From: an uncultured Clostridia bacterium
Lineage (GTDB): Bacteria > Bacillota > Clostridia > TANB77 > CAG-465
Length of the DNA stretch: 64,000 bases
NCBI GenBank assembly: GCA_934149365.1
Contig: CAKPEI010000002.1
Coordinates: 62,001-126,000 of the forward strand
Reading direction: 5' to 3'
The notes beneath the pieces are model-generated. The model saw only the letters and a program-made list of their open reading frames with translations. It was not told where the DNA came from and ran no database searches. The stretch's first letter is position 1; every line of letters starts with the position of its first letter. Shown here piece by piece: positions 53,008 through 60,852 of this stretch. Position numbers and translations under genes: made by a program.

Positions 53008-53442
53008 CTAAAAATTCCATACTTCTGGCATTTGAGCTTGGTTTTCATGCTCGCTACCTTTGTATGCTCTTACTTTTGTAAGCATTTTTCTTCCTAGGCT
53101 ATTTTTTGGTAACATTCCTTTAACAGCTAAAAGAAGAACTCTATCAGATTTGTTTGCCATCATAGTTTTTGCTGATACTTCTTTCATACCACCAACATAA
53201 CCTGAATGACGTCTGTACATTTTTTGGTTTAATTTATCACCAGTTAAAACCATTTTATCAGTATTTATTACGATAACGTGGTCACCACAGTCAATGTGAG
53301 TTGAGAAAGTAGGTTTGTGTTTACCTCTTACAAGTCTTGCAACTTCAGTAGCAACTCTTCCTAGTGGTTTACCTTCTGCATCTATAATATACCATTTTTT
53401 TTCAATTTCATTTAATTTTACACTATGAGTCTTGTTATTCAT
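53008..53442 (-). CDS. rplM: 50S ribosomal protein L13
   Basis: L13 (144 residues) shows KKWYIIDAEGKPLGRVATEVA, the RHSGYVGGMKE motif and VKGMLPKNSLGRKMLTKVRAY. AGGAGG precedes the ATG. It heads the rplM-rpsI operon. Confidence 0.97.
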   Translation of the reverse strand: MNNKTHSVKLNEIEKKWYIIDAEGKPLGRVATEVARLVRGKHKPTFSTHIDCGDHVIVINTDKMVLTGDKLNQKMYRRHSGYVGGMKEVSAKTMMANKSDRVLLLAVKGMLPKNSLGRKMLTKVRAYKGSEHENQAQMPEVWNF

Positions 53443-53475
53443 TGAAGATTTCCTCCTAAATTATATTACATTACT

Positions 53476-53510
53476 AATGTACTAGAATCCGGGGTGTTCT
53501 AGTTTACATT
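53476..53510 (-). promoter_or_regulatory. Possible L13 leader hairpin
   Basis: On the minus strand, AATGTA-AA-CTAGAA and TTCTAG-TACATT form a two-part stem with a GC-rich loop (ACCCCGG within it), 34 bases upstream of rplM. Firmicutes often carry an L13-binding leader (an Rfam family) at this place; I inferred it from position and shape only. The rest of 53511-53622 is AT-rich. Confidence 0.5.
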
Positions 53511-53629
53511 AACTTCGCCTATATATTTTACAACAAAATACATGTAAAGTCAAATAAAAGCGTAAATAAATTGCAAATAATTAAAACTTAATAGTTAAAA
53601 ATAGTAATTGAGCGATAATAACGTAAAAA

Positions 53630-53655
53630 AACTCCCGCATTTTAATGCGAGAGTT
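53630..53655 (-). terminator. Terminator of the 110-residue gene
   Basis: AACTC-C-CGCAT and ATGCG-A-GAGTT form a stem with one mismatch; seven A residues on the left give a T tail on the minus strand. Confidence 0.8.
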
Positions 53656-53666
53656 TGAAAAAAATA

Positions 53667-53999
53667 TTACCTTAATTCATATTGACCATATTCATCAATG
53701 TACATAGTGCGCTCACCTGAGATAAGCATAGCTTTGAATTTTTCAAAAGATTTAGGTGATATTCTTTGTTTATCAAACTCGTCCAGAATATCTTCTCTCA
53801 TATCAAAGTTATACTTACCATTTTCAGTTTTAAAAGCAAACATTGCTCTTGCTGGTCTTGTTAAAATGTATGAGCCATTGCTTCCGTTTGAAACTTCCCA
53901 GCCTTTTTTTAACATACTGCTTAAACCAGACCGTGTTCCCTGAAAAAGTTTTCTCTCTGAAGGTTCATAAGATGCACCAATTAATTTTGCTTTAGACAT
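53667..53999 (-). CDS. Hypothetical protein, 110 residues
   Basis: I do not recognise this soluble protein. It has a basic N-terminal half (SERKLFQGTRSGLSSMLKKGW) and an acidic centre (NFDMREDILDEFDKQR). AAAGGAAC precedes the ATG on the minus strand. It is monocistronic with its own terminator, and its upstream region is unusual in base order (54000-54354). Confidence 0.7.
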   Translation of the reverse strand: MSKAKLIGASYEPSERKLFQGTRSGLSSMLKKGWEVSNGSNGSYILTRPARAMFAFKTENGKYNFDMREDILDEFDKQRISPKSFEKFKAMLISGERTMYIDEYGQYELR

Positions 54000-54063
54000 A
54001 TCAATAGTTCCTTTCTTAAACTTAAGATTTTTGATTGTGAATTTAGTTAAGTATCAGTATTTA

Positions 54064-54118
54064 GTATACTTTAAAGTATATATTATAACTATAATATATG
54101 TCGTATACTTTCAGTATT
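54064..54118. repeat. GTATACTTT repeat cluster in the 54.0-54.35 kb gap
   Basis: GTATACTTTAAAGTATA (54064-54080, containing a perfect 14-base palindrome ATACTTTAAAGTAT) and GTATACTTTCAGTATT (54103-54118) are two related elements 39 bases apart; GTATCAGTATT (54051-54061) is a weaker third. They could be operators for the divergent genes on either side. Nothing else is visible in this 355-base gap. Confidence 0.5.
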
Positions 54119-54354
54119 AGTTATCAAGTATTAATATAAATAAAGCATCAATCTATAAAGATCACCTACCTAAAAATTATTTTAGTTATTATGGCTTTAA
54201 TAACACTAACATTATACAATATATAAACGCAAAAGTCAATATTATGTCTACTAAAAATATAACGCTAAAAAATATGTAAAATATAGCTTTAAAAGTTGTA
54301 TATTTTTTTTTAATATGATAGTATATAAACTGGGAGTAATCTAAGGAGGAAATT

Positions 54355-56088
54355 ATGTTCGGCGAAAGAGAATTATCAGGAGATTTGGGAGATAATCTTG
54401 TAGATATTGATATCAAAGAAGATAAGAAAAAAAACAAAGAGATTGAAAATATAGTAGCATATCTAAATTTATATAAGAATGAACCTGAAATGCTTACTAA
54501 GAAGTATACAGAACTATTAATGGACGATAACGTTGTAGAAATTTTTACTAAGCTTAGTCATAATACTATTTTTATGGAACAATTTCCTGAATTTTATGAA
54601 AAAAACATAAACGGAGAGAATGTTATAAATTGTCAACAAAATAGTAACTACCATAGATATGGTGTGTTTAAACATATTTTATACACCATAGAAATAGTTG
54701 GAAAAGAGAGTATACAAAGAAATAGTTTTGAAATGAAAATATTAAAATGGACTATGCTTCTTCATGATATTGGTAAGCCATACGTTAAAGTTATAACACC
54801 AAGTGGAAATGATTCATTTGCAGGGCATGATGATAAATCAGTAGAGCTTGCAACTAAAATATTAGATAGATTTTTCTTTAGCGAAGAAGAAAAAAATATT
54901 ATACTTACATTAATTAAATATCACGATAGATATCTAAATGAAGGAGAGCTTACTTTTGATAATATGAGTTTCTTGGCTAGAGAACTAGGTAATAGAAAAG
55001 ATTTATTCTATTTGCTTATTGATGTAAAAATAGCAGATAGTAAAGGAAAAACCATAGAAGTATATAATAAATTTATGGTTATAGTACAAAAATATTATAA
55101 TTTTGCAAACCAATATTTTAATAATATAAATATGACAGTAGAACAATTTGATAATGGAGATGGTGTGGATATAGTAGGTGAAATGGCTGCAAAAGATGGA
55201 ACTAAAGTAACTCTTGATATGGAAGAAGAAAGTCAAGAAGAACAAGCTGAAGTTCAAAAAACATCTGAACCATTAATTAAGGAAATGGAAGTTATAGAAA
55301 AGTTTGAAGAACTAAAGGAAACTGATTTTAAAGAAATATATAATCAGTTGCTTGAACGTAAACTTATATATCCTGTATATCAACCTATAGTTAATATAGA
55401 AGATGGAAGTATATATGGTTTTGAAAGTTTTAATAGAATTAATTATAGCAAAAATGTTAAAATAATAGATTTTATACAAAAAGCAAAAGACTTTAGCAAA
55501 TATGATAAGGTTCAACAACTACTTTTTGTTAGTTCAATAGATAGATTTCAAGAAATAAAAATGGAAGATGTAAATAGACTGTTTGTATCAATTGATATAC
55601 AAAGCTATAAAAAATATGCAAACAAACCAAGACTGCACGAGCTAATGGAAAAAACTGAAGTTATAGTTGAACTTAGTAATTATGATAATATGGCACTTGC
55701 TGAGCTTCAAGATTGTATAAAGGAGATTAGAAGTCATAGAGGTAAAGTTTTACTTAATTACTTTGGAACAAATAAATTCACATTAAATGATTTGGATTCG
55801 CTAGTTGTTGACTATGTGAAGTATGACCTTATATTACTTAATAATTTTGAAGAAAGCGAAGAAAACAAAAAATATTTACTTGAACTATCAACTTACTGTT
55901 TATCTAGAGACATTGAACTTGTAGTAATGGGAGTGGAAAATTTAGAACAGCTAAATATAATTAAAAACATGGGTATAAAATATATACAAGGTTATGTATT
56001 TGGTAAGCCTGCATCAGAACTTGATAAGTCAATAAAAAGAATAAATGAAGTAAAAACAATACTTGAAAGTGATGATAGTATAGTGTAA
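54355..56088 (+). CDS. HD domain plus degenerate EAL domain protein
   Basis: The 577-residue protein has an HD-type N-terminal part (His107, His137-Asp138 in LLHDIGKP, and Asp in VKIADSKG near 225), an acidic linker (about 285-310), and an EAL-like domain (about 340-565, YPVYQPIVNIEDGSIYGFES). The EAL triad has become ESF and the later metal ligands are not evident, so the domain is probably not an active c-di-GMP phosphodiesterase and may instead bind a ligand. The HD domain looks intact. Signalling protein; target unknown. Confidence 0.75.
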   Translation: MFGERELSGDLGDNLVDIDIKEDKKKNKEIENIVAYLNLYKNEPEMLTKKYTELLMDDNVVEIFTKLSHNTIFMEQFPEFYEKNINGENVINCQQNSNYHRYGVFKHILYTIEIVGKESIQRNSFEMKILKWTMLLHDIGKPYVKVITPSGNDSFAGHDDKSVELATKILDRFFFSEEEKNIILTLIKYHDRYLNEGELTFDNMSFLARELGNRKDLFYLLIDVKIADSKGKTIEVYNKFMVIVQKYYNFANQYFNNINMTVEQFDNGDGVDIVGEMAAKDGTKVTLDMEEESQEEQAEVQKTSEPLIKEMEVIEKFEELKETDFKEIYNQLLERKLIYPVYQPIVNIEDGSIYGFESFNRINYSKNVKIIDFIQKAKDFSKYDKVQQLLFVSSIDRFQEIKMEDVNRLFVSIDIQSYKKYANKPRLHELMEKTEVIVELSNYDNMALAELQDCIKEIRSHRGKVLLNYFGTNKFTLNDLDSLVVDYVKYDLILLNNFEESEENKKYLLELSTYCLSRDIELVVMGVENLEQLNIIKNMGIKYIQGYVFGKPASELDKSIKRINEVKTILESDDSIV

Positions 56089-56100
56089 AGAATATTAAAT

Positions 56101-56136
56101 AAAACGGAAATTATATTATGTAGTTTCCGTTTTTTG
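56101..56136 (+). terminator. Terminator after the HD-EAL gene
   Basis: AAAACGGAAA and TTTCCGTTTT form a perfect 10-bp stem with a T tail. Confidence 0.92.
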
Positions 56137-56171
56137 CATATAAGATATGAAATATATTTAATAGAAATTAA

Positions 56172-56223
56172 TTGACAATTTAATAGCAATATGATACAAT
56201 TTAATTACCTAAAAGGTAATTAA
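56172..56223 (+). promoter_or_regulatory. Toxin-antitoxin promoter and operator
   Basis: TTGACA (56172-56177), 17 bases, TACAAT (56195-56200). Right after it lies a perfect inverted repeat TTAATTACCT-AAA-AGGTAATTAA (56201-56223) covering the expected transcription start. By analogy with HigBA systems, the antitoxin probably binds here to repress the operon. Confidence 0.85.
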
Positions 56224-56241
56224 ATTGAAAGAGGGCGGAAA

Positions 56242-56592
56242 ATGCAACTGGTATTTGAGGATAGAAAGGTTGAAAAAATTCTTTATGATACTAAGTTGCT
56301 CCAAAAGAAAGTGGGTCTAGAAATAGGTCAAAAAGTTAGGAAAAGATTAAATGAAATAAAGGCAACAAATAACTTCAATGAATATTTGACTAAAATCAAA
56401 CTCGGAAAGCCACATCCTTTGGAAGGAGAGTTTAAGGGGTGCTATGGAGTTTGGATAACATCGAATTATAGAATGATAGTGCAACCACTTGAAACGGAGC
56501 TAGATTTAGAAAGCTTAAAGAAATGCGATAAATTGAATATAAAAGGAGTGCTAGATTATCATGGTGGAAAAAATGAATGGCTTATCCCCTGA
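56242..56592 (+). CDS. HigB/RelE-like toxin
   Basis: The 116-residue protein has the RelE/HigB fold pattern with a helical N-terminus and a C-terminal WITSNYRMIVQPLE strand, then ILDYHGGKN-like ending (VLDYHGGKNEWLIP). Such toxins cleave mRNA on the ribosome. Toxin comes first and antitoxin second, the HigBA order. It overlaps the antitoxin by 32 bases. Confidence 0.85.
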   Translation: MQLVFEDRKVEKILYDTKLLQKKVGLEIGQKVRKRLNEIKATNNFNEYLTKIKLGKPHPLEGEFKGCYGVWITSNYRMIVQPLETELDLESLKKCDKLNIKGVLDYHGGKNEWLIP

Positions 56593-57646
56593 GTTTATTA
56601 TTCATCCAGGAGAAACTATAAAAGAAATTCTTGAAGAAATCTCAATGAAACAAGAAGAGCTAGCAATTAGGACAGGTTTTTCTCCAAAGCATGTTAGTGA
56701 AGTTATAAACGGCAAAAAAGGAATATCACCGTCATTTGCAAAGAGTTTGGAATATGTGTTTGGAATGCCTGCAAGTTTTTGGATAAACTTACAAGGAATA
56801 TATGATAAAGAAATTCTGGAATATAAAGAAAAAGAAGGGATAGAAAAAGAAGAAATCGATATAGCAAAGACGTTAGTGCCATTGATAAAATATGCGGAAA
56901 ACAAAAAAATATTTGTTAGCTCAGGAGATATTGTTACAGATGTAATAAAGCTTAGAAAATTTTGTAATGTAAATAATTTAAAAAATATTAGCGAACTTAT
57001 GGGAACCCAAATAGCATTTAGAAAATCGCAAACAATTAAGACAAATGTATATGTTTTGTATATGTGGCTTAAAATATGCAAAACTATTGCAGAAAAGGAG
57101 CCTATTGAAACAGAATATAGTAGAGAAAATTTGGTACAAAATTTGTGCCAGATTAAGTCATGTATGTTTTTAGAAATAAATGAAGCAATAAACAAATTAA
57201 AAGAAATATTTTCTGAATGTGGAATTGTATTTCAGGTCGTAGAAAACTTTAAAGGGGCTCCTGTTCAAGGTTTTATAAGTTCATACAATAATAAAGTAAT
57301 ATTATCTATGACAATAAGAGGTTCATTCGCTGATATATTTTGGTTTACACTTTTTCACGAAATAGGCCATTTGTTAAATGGAGATTTAACAAATAATGAT
57401 TTTGTGGACTTTGCTAATTTGAATTCAAATAAAGAAGTATTAGCGGATAAATTTGCTAGTAGAGTTTTAATCAATGAAAAAGAATATAATAAGTTTTTAA
57501 GTAAAGAAAAAATAAGTCAGCAAGATGTACTAGATTTTGCTAAAGAACAAAACGTAAAGCCGTTTGTTGTGGTAGGAAAACTACAAAGAGATAAAAATGA
57601 TTATAGTCTTTTTTCTAAGCTTAAAGAAAGATACAAATGGAAATAA
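56561..57646 (+). CDS. HigA-like antitoxin with ImmA/IrrE metallopeptidase domain
   Basis: The 361-residue protein combines an XRE helix-turn-helix (about 28-75, MKQEELAIRTGFSPKHVSEVINGK) and an ImmA/IrrE-type zinc peptidase domain with HEIGH at 266-270 and a downstream acidic motif (EVLADKFAS). ATG 56561 follows AGGAGTG. HigA antitoxins are usually about 100 residues; this fused form is the long type seen in some Firmicutes. The peptidase could degrade a repressor or the toxin, which is inference. Confidence 0.85.
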   Translation: MVEKMNGLSPEFIIHPGETIKEILEEISMKQEELAIRTGFSPKHVSEVINGKKGISPSFAKSLEYVFGMPASFWINLQGIYDKEILEYKEKEGIEKEEIDIAKTLVPLIKYAENKKIFVSSGDIVTDVIKLRKFCNVNNLKNISELMGTQIAFRKSQTIKTNVYVLYMWLKICKTIAEKEPIETEYSRENLVQNLCQIKSCMFLEINEAINKLKEIFSECGIVFQVVENFKGAPVQGFISSYNNKVILSMTIRGSFADIFWFTLFHEIGHLLNGDLTNNDFVDFANLNSNKEVLADKFASRVLINEKEYNKFLSKEKISQQDVLDFAKEQNVKPFVVVGKLQRDKNDYSLFSKLKERYKWK

Positions 57647-57658
57647 AATAATATGAAT

Positions 57659-57700
57659 AAAAAACAAAATTTTTAGTTTTACTAATTATTTTGTTTTTTT
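57659..57700 (+). terminator. Terminator after higA-like gene
   Basis: AAAAAACAAAAT and ATTTTGTTTTTT pair around a 17-base loop. Confidence 0.75.
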
Positions 57701-57719
57701 ATGCCATAATATAATTATT

Positions 57720-58064
57720 ATGATTTATTTAGTAAGCATTTTAAGTGGCGTGATAAATGGTTTGTTTGCAGCTGCCGCAGGACAAATAATGATATTTTAT
57801 TTGGTATTTATACTAAAAAAAGATGCTCATACATCAAGAGCAACATGTATATTTTGCATATCACTTGTTACAATAATAAGTTTAATTGGGTACATAAAAA
57901 TAACTGAATTTAAAATATATCAGGTTATAACGGTAATAATTTGTGGCTTAATATTTGGTGTAATAGGTTCTAAAATAATGAACAAAATAAATTCAAATTA
58001 TTTAAATTTATTATCTGGCGTAATTGTTTTTGGACTTAGTGTCTATAAATTATTTGTAAAGTAG
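57720..58064 (+). CDS. TSUP transporter, N-terminal half protein
   Basis: The 114-residue protein has about four hydrophobic helices and the family start GVINGLFAAAAGQIMIFYLVF. In full-length TauE/SafE (TSUP) proteins two such halves are fused. It lies 8 bases before the second half gene. Confidence 0.82.
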   Translation: MIYLVSILSGVINGLFAAAAGQIMIFYLVFILKKDAHTSRATCIFCISLVTIISLIGYIKITEFKIYQVITVIICGLIFGVIGSKIMNKINSNYLNLLSGVIVFGLSVYKLFVK

Positions 58065-58072
58065 GTAAAAAT

Positions 58073-58456
58073 ATGATTTTTATTATTATATCTGCACTAG
58101 CCTGTTTTTTGGCTGGTATGGGAATGGGTGGAGGTAGTCTGTTTATAATATTAGGACTGCTTTTTTTAGATATTCCTCAAAAAACATTACAAGGGTTAAA
58201 CCTTATTATGTTTATAGCTTCAGGGATATCTGCAACAATATCAAATTTTAAAAATAAAATGATAGATAAAAATTTGACTAAAAAAATATTACCATGTCTT
58301 GCTATAGGAAGTATAGCAGGAGTTTACATGGCTTCAAAAGTACAAGAAGAAAAACTAAGAAAATATTTTTTAATATTTATTACAATAATAGGAATATATG
58401 AAATAATTTCAAGTTTAATTGATATAAAAAAAGCAAAAAATAATAATGAAAAATAG
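58073..58456 (+). CDS. TSUP transporter, C-terminal half protein
   Basis: The 127-residue protein has about four helices and the repeat motif ACFLAGMGMGGGSLFIILGLL. It pairs with the preceding gene, and together they equal one TSUP transporter (about 241 residues). The substrate (sulfite, sulfoacetate or other small anion) cannot be told from sequence. Confidence 0.82.
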   Translation: MIFIIISALACFLAGMGMGGGSLFIILGLLFLDIPQKTLQGLNLIMFIASGISATISNFKNKMIDKNLTKKILPCLAIGSIAGVYMASKVQEEKLRKYFLIFITIIGIYEIISSLIDIKKAKNNNEK

Positions 58457-58471
58457 AAAGGAGATAAAACC

Positions 58472-58621
58472 ATGAGATTTGTGAAAGGTATGGTAATAGG
58501 TTTAACACTAGGAGCAATTACTGGAATGATAATAGGTGCTACCAATTGCGACGAAATATACAATGCTATGAAGAAAGGTAAAAAGGAAATCAAAAGATTT
58601 AAAAGAAAGTATTGTTATTAG
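58472..58621 (+). CDS. Small membrane protein, YtxH-like
   Basis: A 49-residue frame: one glycine-rich hydrophobic helix (MVIGLTLGAITGMIIGA) then a basic tail (KKGKKEIKRFKRKYCY). AAAGGAG precedes the ATG, 15 bases after the TSUP gene, so it belongs to that unit. Confidence 0.75.
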   Translation: MRFVKGMVIGLTLGAITGMIIGATNCDEIYNAMKKGKKEIKRFKRKYCY

Positions 58622-58629
58622 AATAAAAG

Positions 58630-58660
58630 AGTTACTACCAATCTAGGCAGTAACTTTTTT
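58630..58660 (+). terminator. Terminator after the small membrane protein
   Basis: AGTTACTACC and GGCAGTAACT (one mismatch) followed by six T. Confidence 0.85.
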
Positions 58661-58702
58661 GTTACAATAAAATTACAAATAAATAAAATAACACAAAAAG
58701 TG

Positions 58703-58731
58703 TTGAAAAAAGTTTTAATATAAAGTAGAAT
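58703..58731 (+). promoter_or_regulatory. Promoter upstream of the 58783 short ORF
   Basis: TTGAAA (58703-58708), 17 bases, TAGAAT (58726-58731). Confidence 0.55.
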
Positions 58732-58782
58732 GAAAACGTAGAAAATAAAAAGAAAGAAAAAGTAATGTAAAGAGGTGAAAAT

Positions 58783-58845
58783 ATGTTAACTAAAGAGCAT
58801 GCAAACGGTATAACTCTAGAGAGAGCATACAATTTAAAAATATAG
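58783..58845 (+). other. Short ORF (20 codons) with a good ribosome site
   Basis: AGAGGTG lies 6 bases before ATG 58783; the frame encodes MLTKEHANGITLERAYNLKI. A second frame (58794-58985) is open for 63 codons over the following stretch without a start codon. This could be a frameshifted remnant or a leader peptide for the pilin-like gene. Between 58986 and 59069 I see nothing else. Confidence 0.35.
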
Positions 58846-59069
58846 CTACAAAAATAGCTACGTTTTGCGTGCAAAAAATAAAAGAATATAGTAAAGTAAA
58901 AAAAGAAGTTAGTTATACAGAGCAAAAATGTATAGCTAGCTTTTTTGTGCTTGAAGCAAAAAGTAAGACAAAAATAAAGGTATAACCATGATATATAAGT
59001 CATGTAAATATACACAGCCATATATACATAAAAAACGTAACAAAAAACACGTAAAACAGTTAAAAATAA

Positions 59070-59098
59070 TTGCAAATTTTAAAGTAATGTGAAATAAT
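59070..59098 (+). promoter_or_regulatory. Possible promoter of the second pilin-signal locus
   Basis: TTGCAA (59070-59075), 17 bases, AATAAT (59093-59098). Confidence 0.5.
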
Positions 59099-59142
59099 AT
59101 GTATATATAAAAATTGTTCTAAGAAAATGGAGGGAAAAAAGT

Positions 59143-60319
59143 ATGAGAACAAAAGTTAAACTAAAAGGCGGAATATCATTAATAGTACTAGTAATAACAA
59201 TAATAGTAATGATAATATTAGCCGCAGCAATAATTTTATCACTATCAAATAGTGGAATAATATCAAAAGCAAATAAAGCAAAGACAGATAGTGATACAGC
59301 AAATTTAAAAGAGTATGTAAATACACTAAGAGCAGAATGGGAGTTAATGACAGCAGAAGAACAATCAGCAGAAGGTTCATTTGAAGCGTATGCAAATAAA
59401 AAGCTAGAAAAGAGTGGCTACAAAGGAGCAGTAGGAGCAGATGGAGAAGTGTACGCAAACTTAAATGAAAATGCAATGGCAGCAATAAGAGCAGGAATAA
59501 AAGTAGGAGATACAGTAACAGGGTATACTTTAACAAAAAAGACTTATACAACAGATGGAAGCGAACAGAGTTCAGATGGAAAATCAAGTAATAGAACACA
59601 AACATTGGAAACAGATACAACAGTAACATGGAAGTATATAGGAATAGGAGACGATGGAAGCATAGAAATAGCGGCAGATCTTGCAAATAAACCTGTTTAT
59701 GAATTGGAAAGAAAATATAGGATGAATTTAGAAAACAAAGGTGGTGCATTGAAAGGAACAGTAATGCTAGATAATGCTTGTGAGGCATTGTATACTACAG
59801 ATAAAGGAACAGCAAAAAGTATGAATATAGACCATGTAATCAGGATATTAGGATATACAGGTCCTAAAGGGAGTTATGATTCGGTATCAGGCGAGAGAGC
59901 ATATACAGCTATGCCACTGACAATAGAAGAAATAGTGTCAAGTAAGGGGGAACCCAAATTAACTACTACACAAACGCCAGATGGAAAAGAAGGTTGGGAT
60001 AATATAAAAACATATAAGTCAGATTATTATATTATAGACAAAATAAACAATGTGAAAGAAATGAAAAATGTAGAAAATATAGAATTGGTATATCCAACAA
60101 ATGATAATATGTGTTATTGGCTTGCTTCTTCATGTGTTCGTGCGTTTTTTTGATAGCGGAAATGCAGATTTTTACATGAGAAATGTCTATGGTCAGTCTC
60201 AGGTAGGGGCTACTCGCGTGATAAATGCTCCTTGTGATTTTGCTCTACGCCCAGTTGTATCATTAAATTCAAATGTTACATTAACAAAAAATGCTGATGG
60301 TGCATGGGAAATAAATTAG
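59143..60319 (+). pseudogene. Pilin-signal protein with FISUMP-like C-terminus, frameshifted at T7
   Basis: The first frame (59143-60153, 336 residues) begins with GGISLIVLVITIIVMIILAA, the same prepilin-like signal as the 19-24 kb genes. It continues through a Thr/Gly-rich middle and ends in the conserved YWLASS motif. The C-terminal segment with CDFALRPVVSL lies in the next frame (ending at 60319). The shift occurs in the T7 tract at 60145-60151; with six T the protein would read VRAFFDSGNADFYMRN and be about 391 residues. Slippage (phase variation or transcriptional slippage) or a sequencing error are both possible. Confidence 0.75.
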
Positions 60320-60336
60320 TGGTATATTACATATTG

Positions 60337-60377
60337 GTCATATAAACTCTTTTTAGAGTTTGTATGACACTTTTTTT
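60337..60377 (+). terminator. Terminator after the pilin-signal gene
   Basis: GTCATATAAACTC and GAGTTTGTATGAC pair over 13 bases with one G-T, followed by T7. Confidence 0.85.
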
Positions 60378-60398
60378 GCGCTTTTTTCTTCGTTTTTC

Positions 60399-60427
60399 TT
60401 GCTATTTGAACTGGGGTATAGTAGAAT
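60399..60427 (+). promoter_or_regulatory. Promoter of the 60.5-63.7 kb operon
   Basis: TTGCTA (60399-60404), 17 bases, TAGAAT (60422-60427). Confidence 0.5.
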
Positions 60428-60478
60428 ATATATGTTAATATAGATATATTGGATAATTGTACTTTTTAGGAGGTATTT

Positions 60479-60805
60479 ATGGTTTATAACAAATTAATGA
60501 AAGTATGTATTAGTATTGCTCTTATAATGCTAGTTGTATCAAATGTATTGTTTGCAACTACAGCACTTGGTAATACTGATGATGAAGTGTATAGTGGAAT
60601 AATGAAAGCTTTACTTAGAATACAAAAATACTCTTGGCCTGTTGCTGTTATAATTTTTATATATGCTATTTATCAATATTATATTATTGGTTCAGAGGCG
60701 TTTGAGTATAAAGTGTCAGGTCAAAGACTTATACTGGGACTATCTGTATTTATGGCAATATTACAATCATTGCCACTAGCTTATGCATTTATCATAGTGC
60801 AATAA
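60479..60805 (+). CDS. Small exported membrane protein (VirB2/TrbC-like shape)
   Basis: The 108-residue protein has a signal-like N-terminus (about 5-28), a short polar stretch and two further hydrophobic helices (about 48-68 and 85-105). This resembles VirB2/TrbC pilin-type proteins in layout only; I recognise no sequence motif. AGGAGG lies before ATG. It opens a gene set with an ATPase. Confidence 0.6.
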   Translation: MVYNKLMKVCISIALIMLVVSNVLFATTALGNTDDEVYSGIMKALLRIQKYSWPVAVIIFIYAIYQYYIIGSEAFEYKVSGQRLILGLSVFMAILQSLPLAYAFIIVQ

Positions 60806-60852
60806 GTATATTTTAACTAATGATTTTTTAAAAACATAGGTGGTGTAAATAA

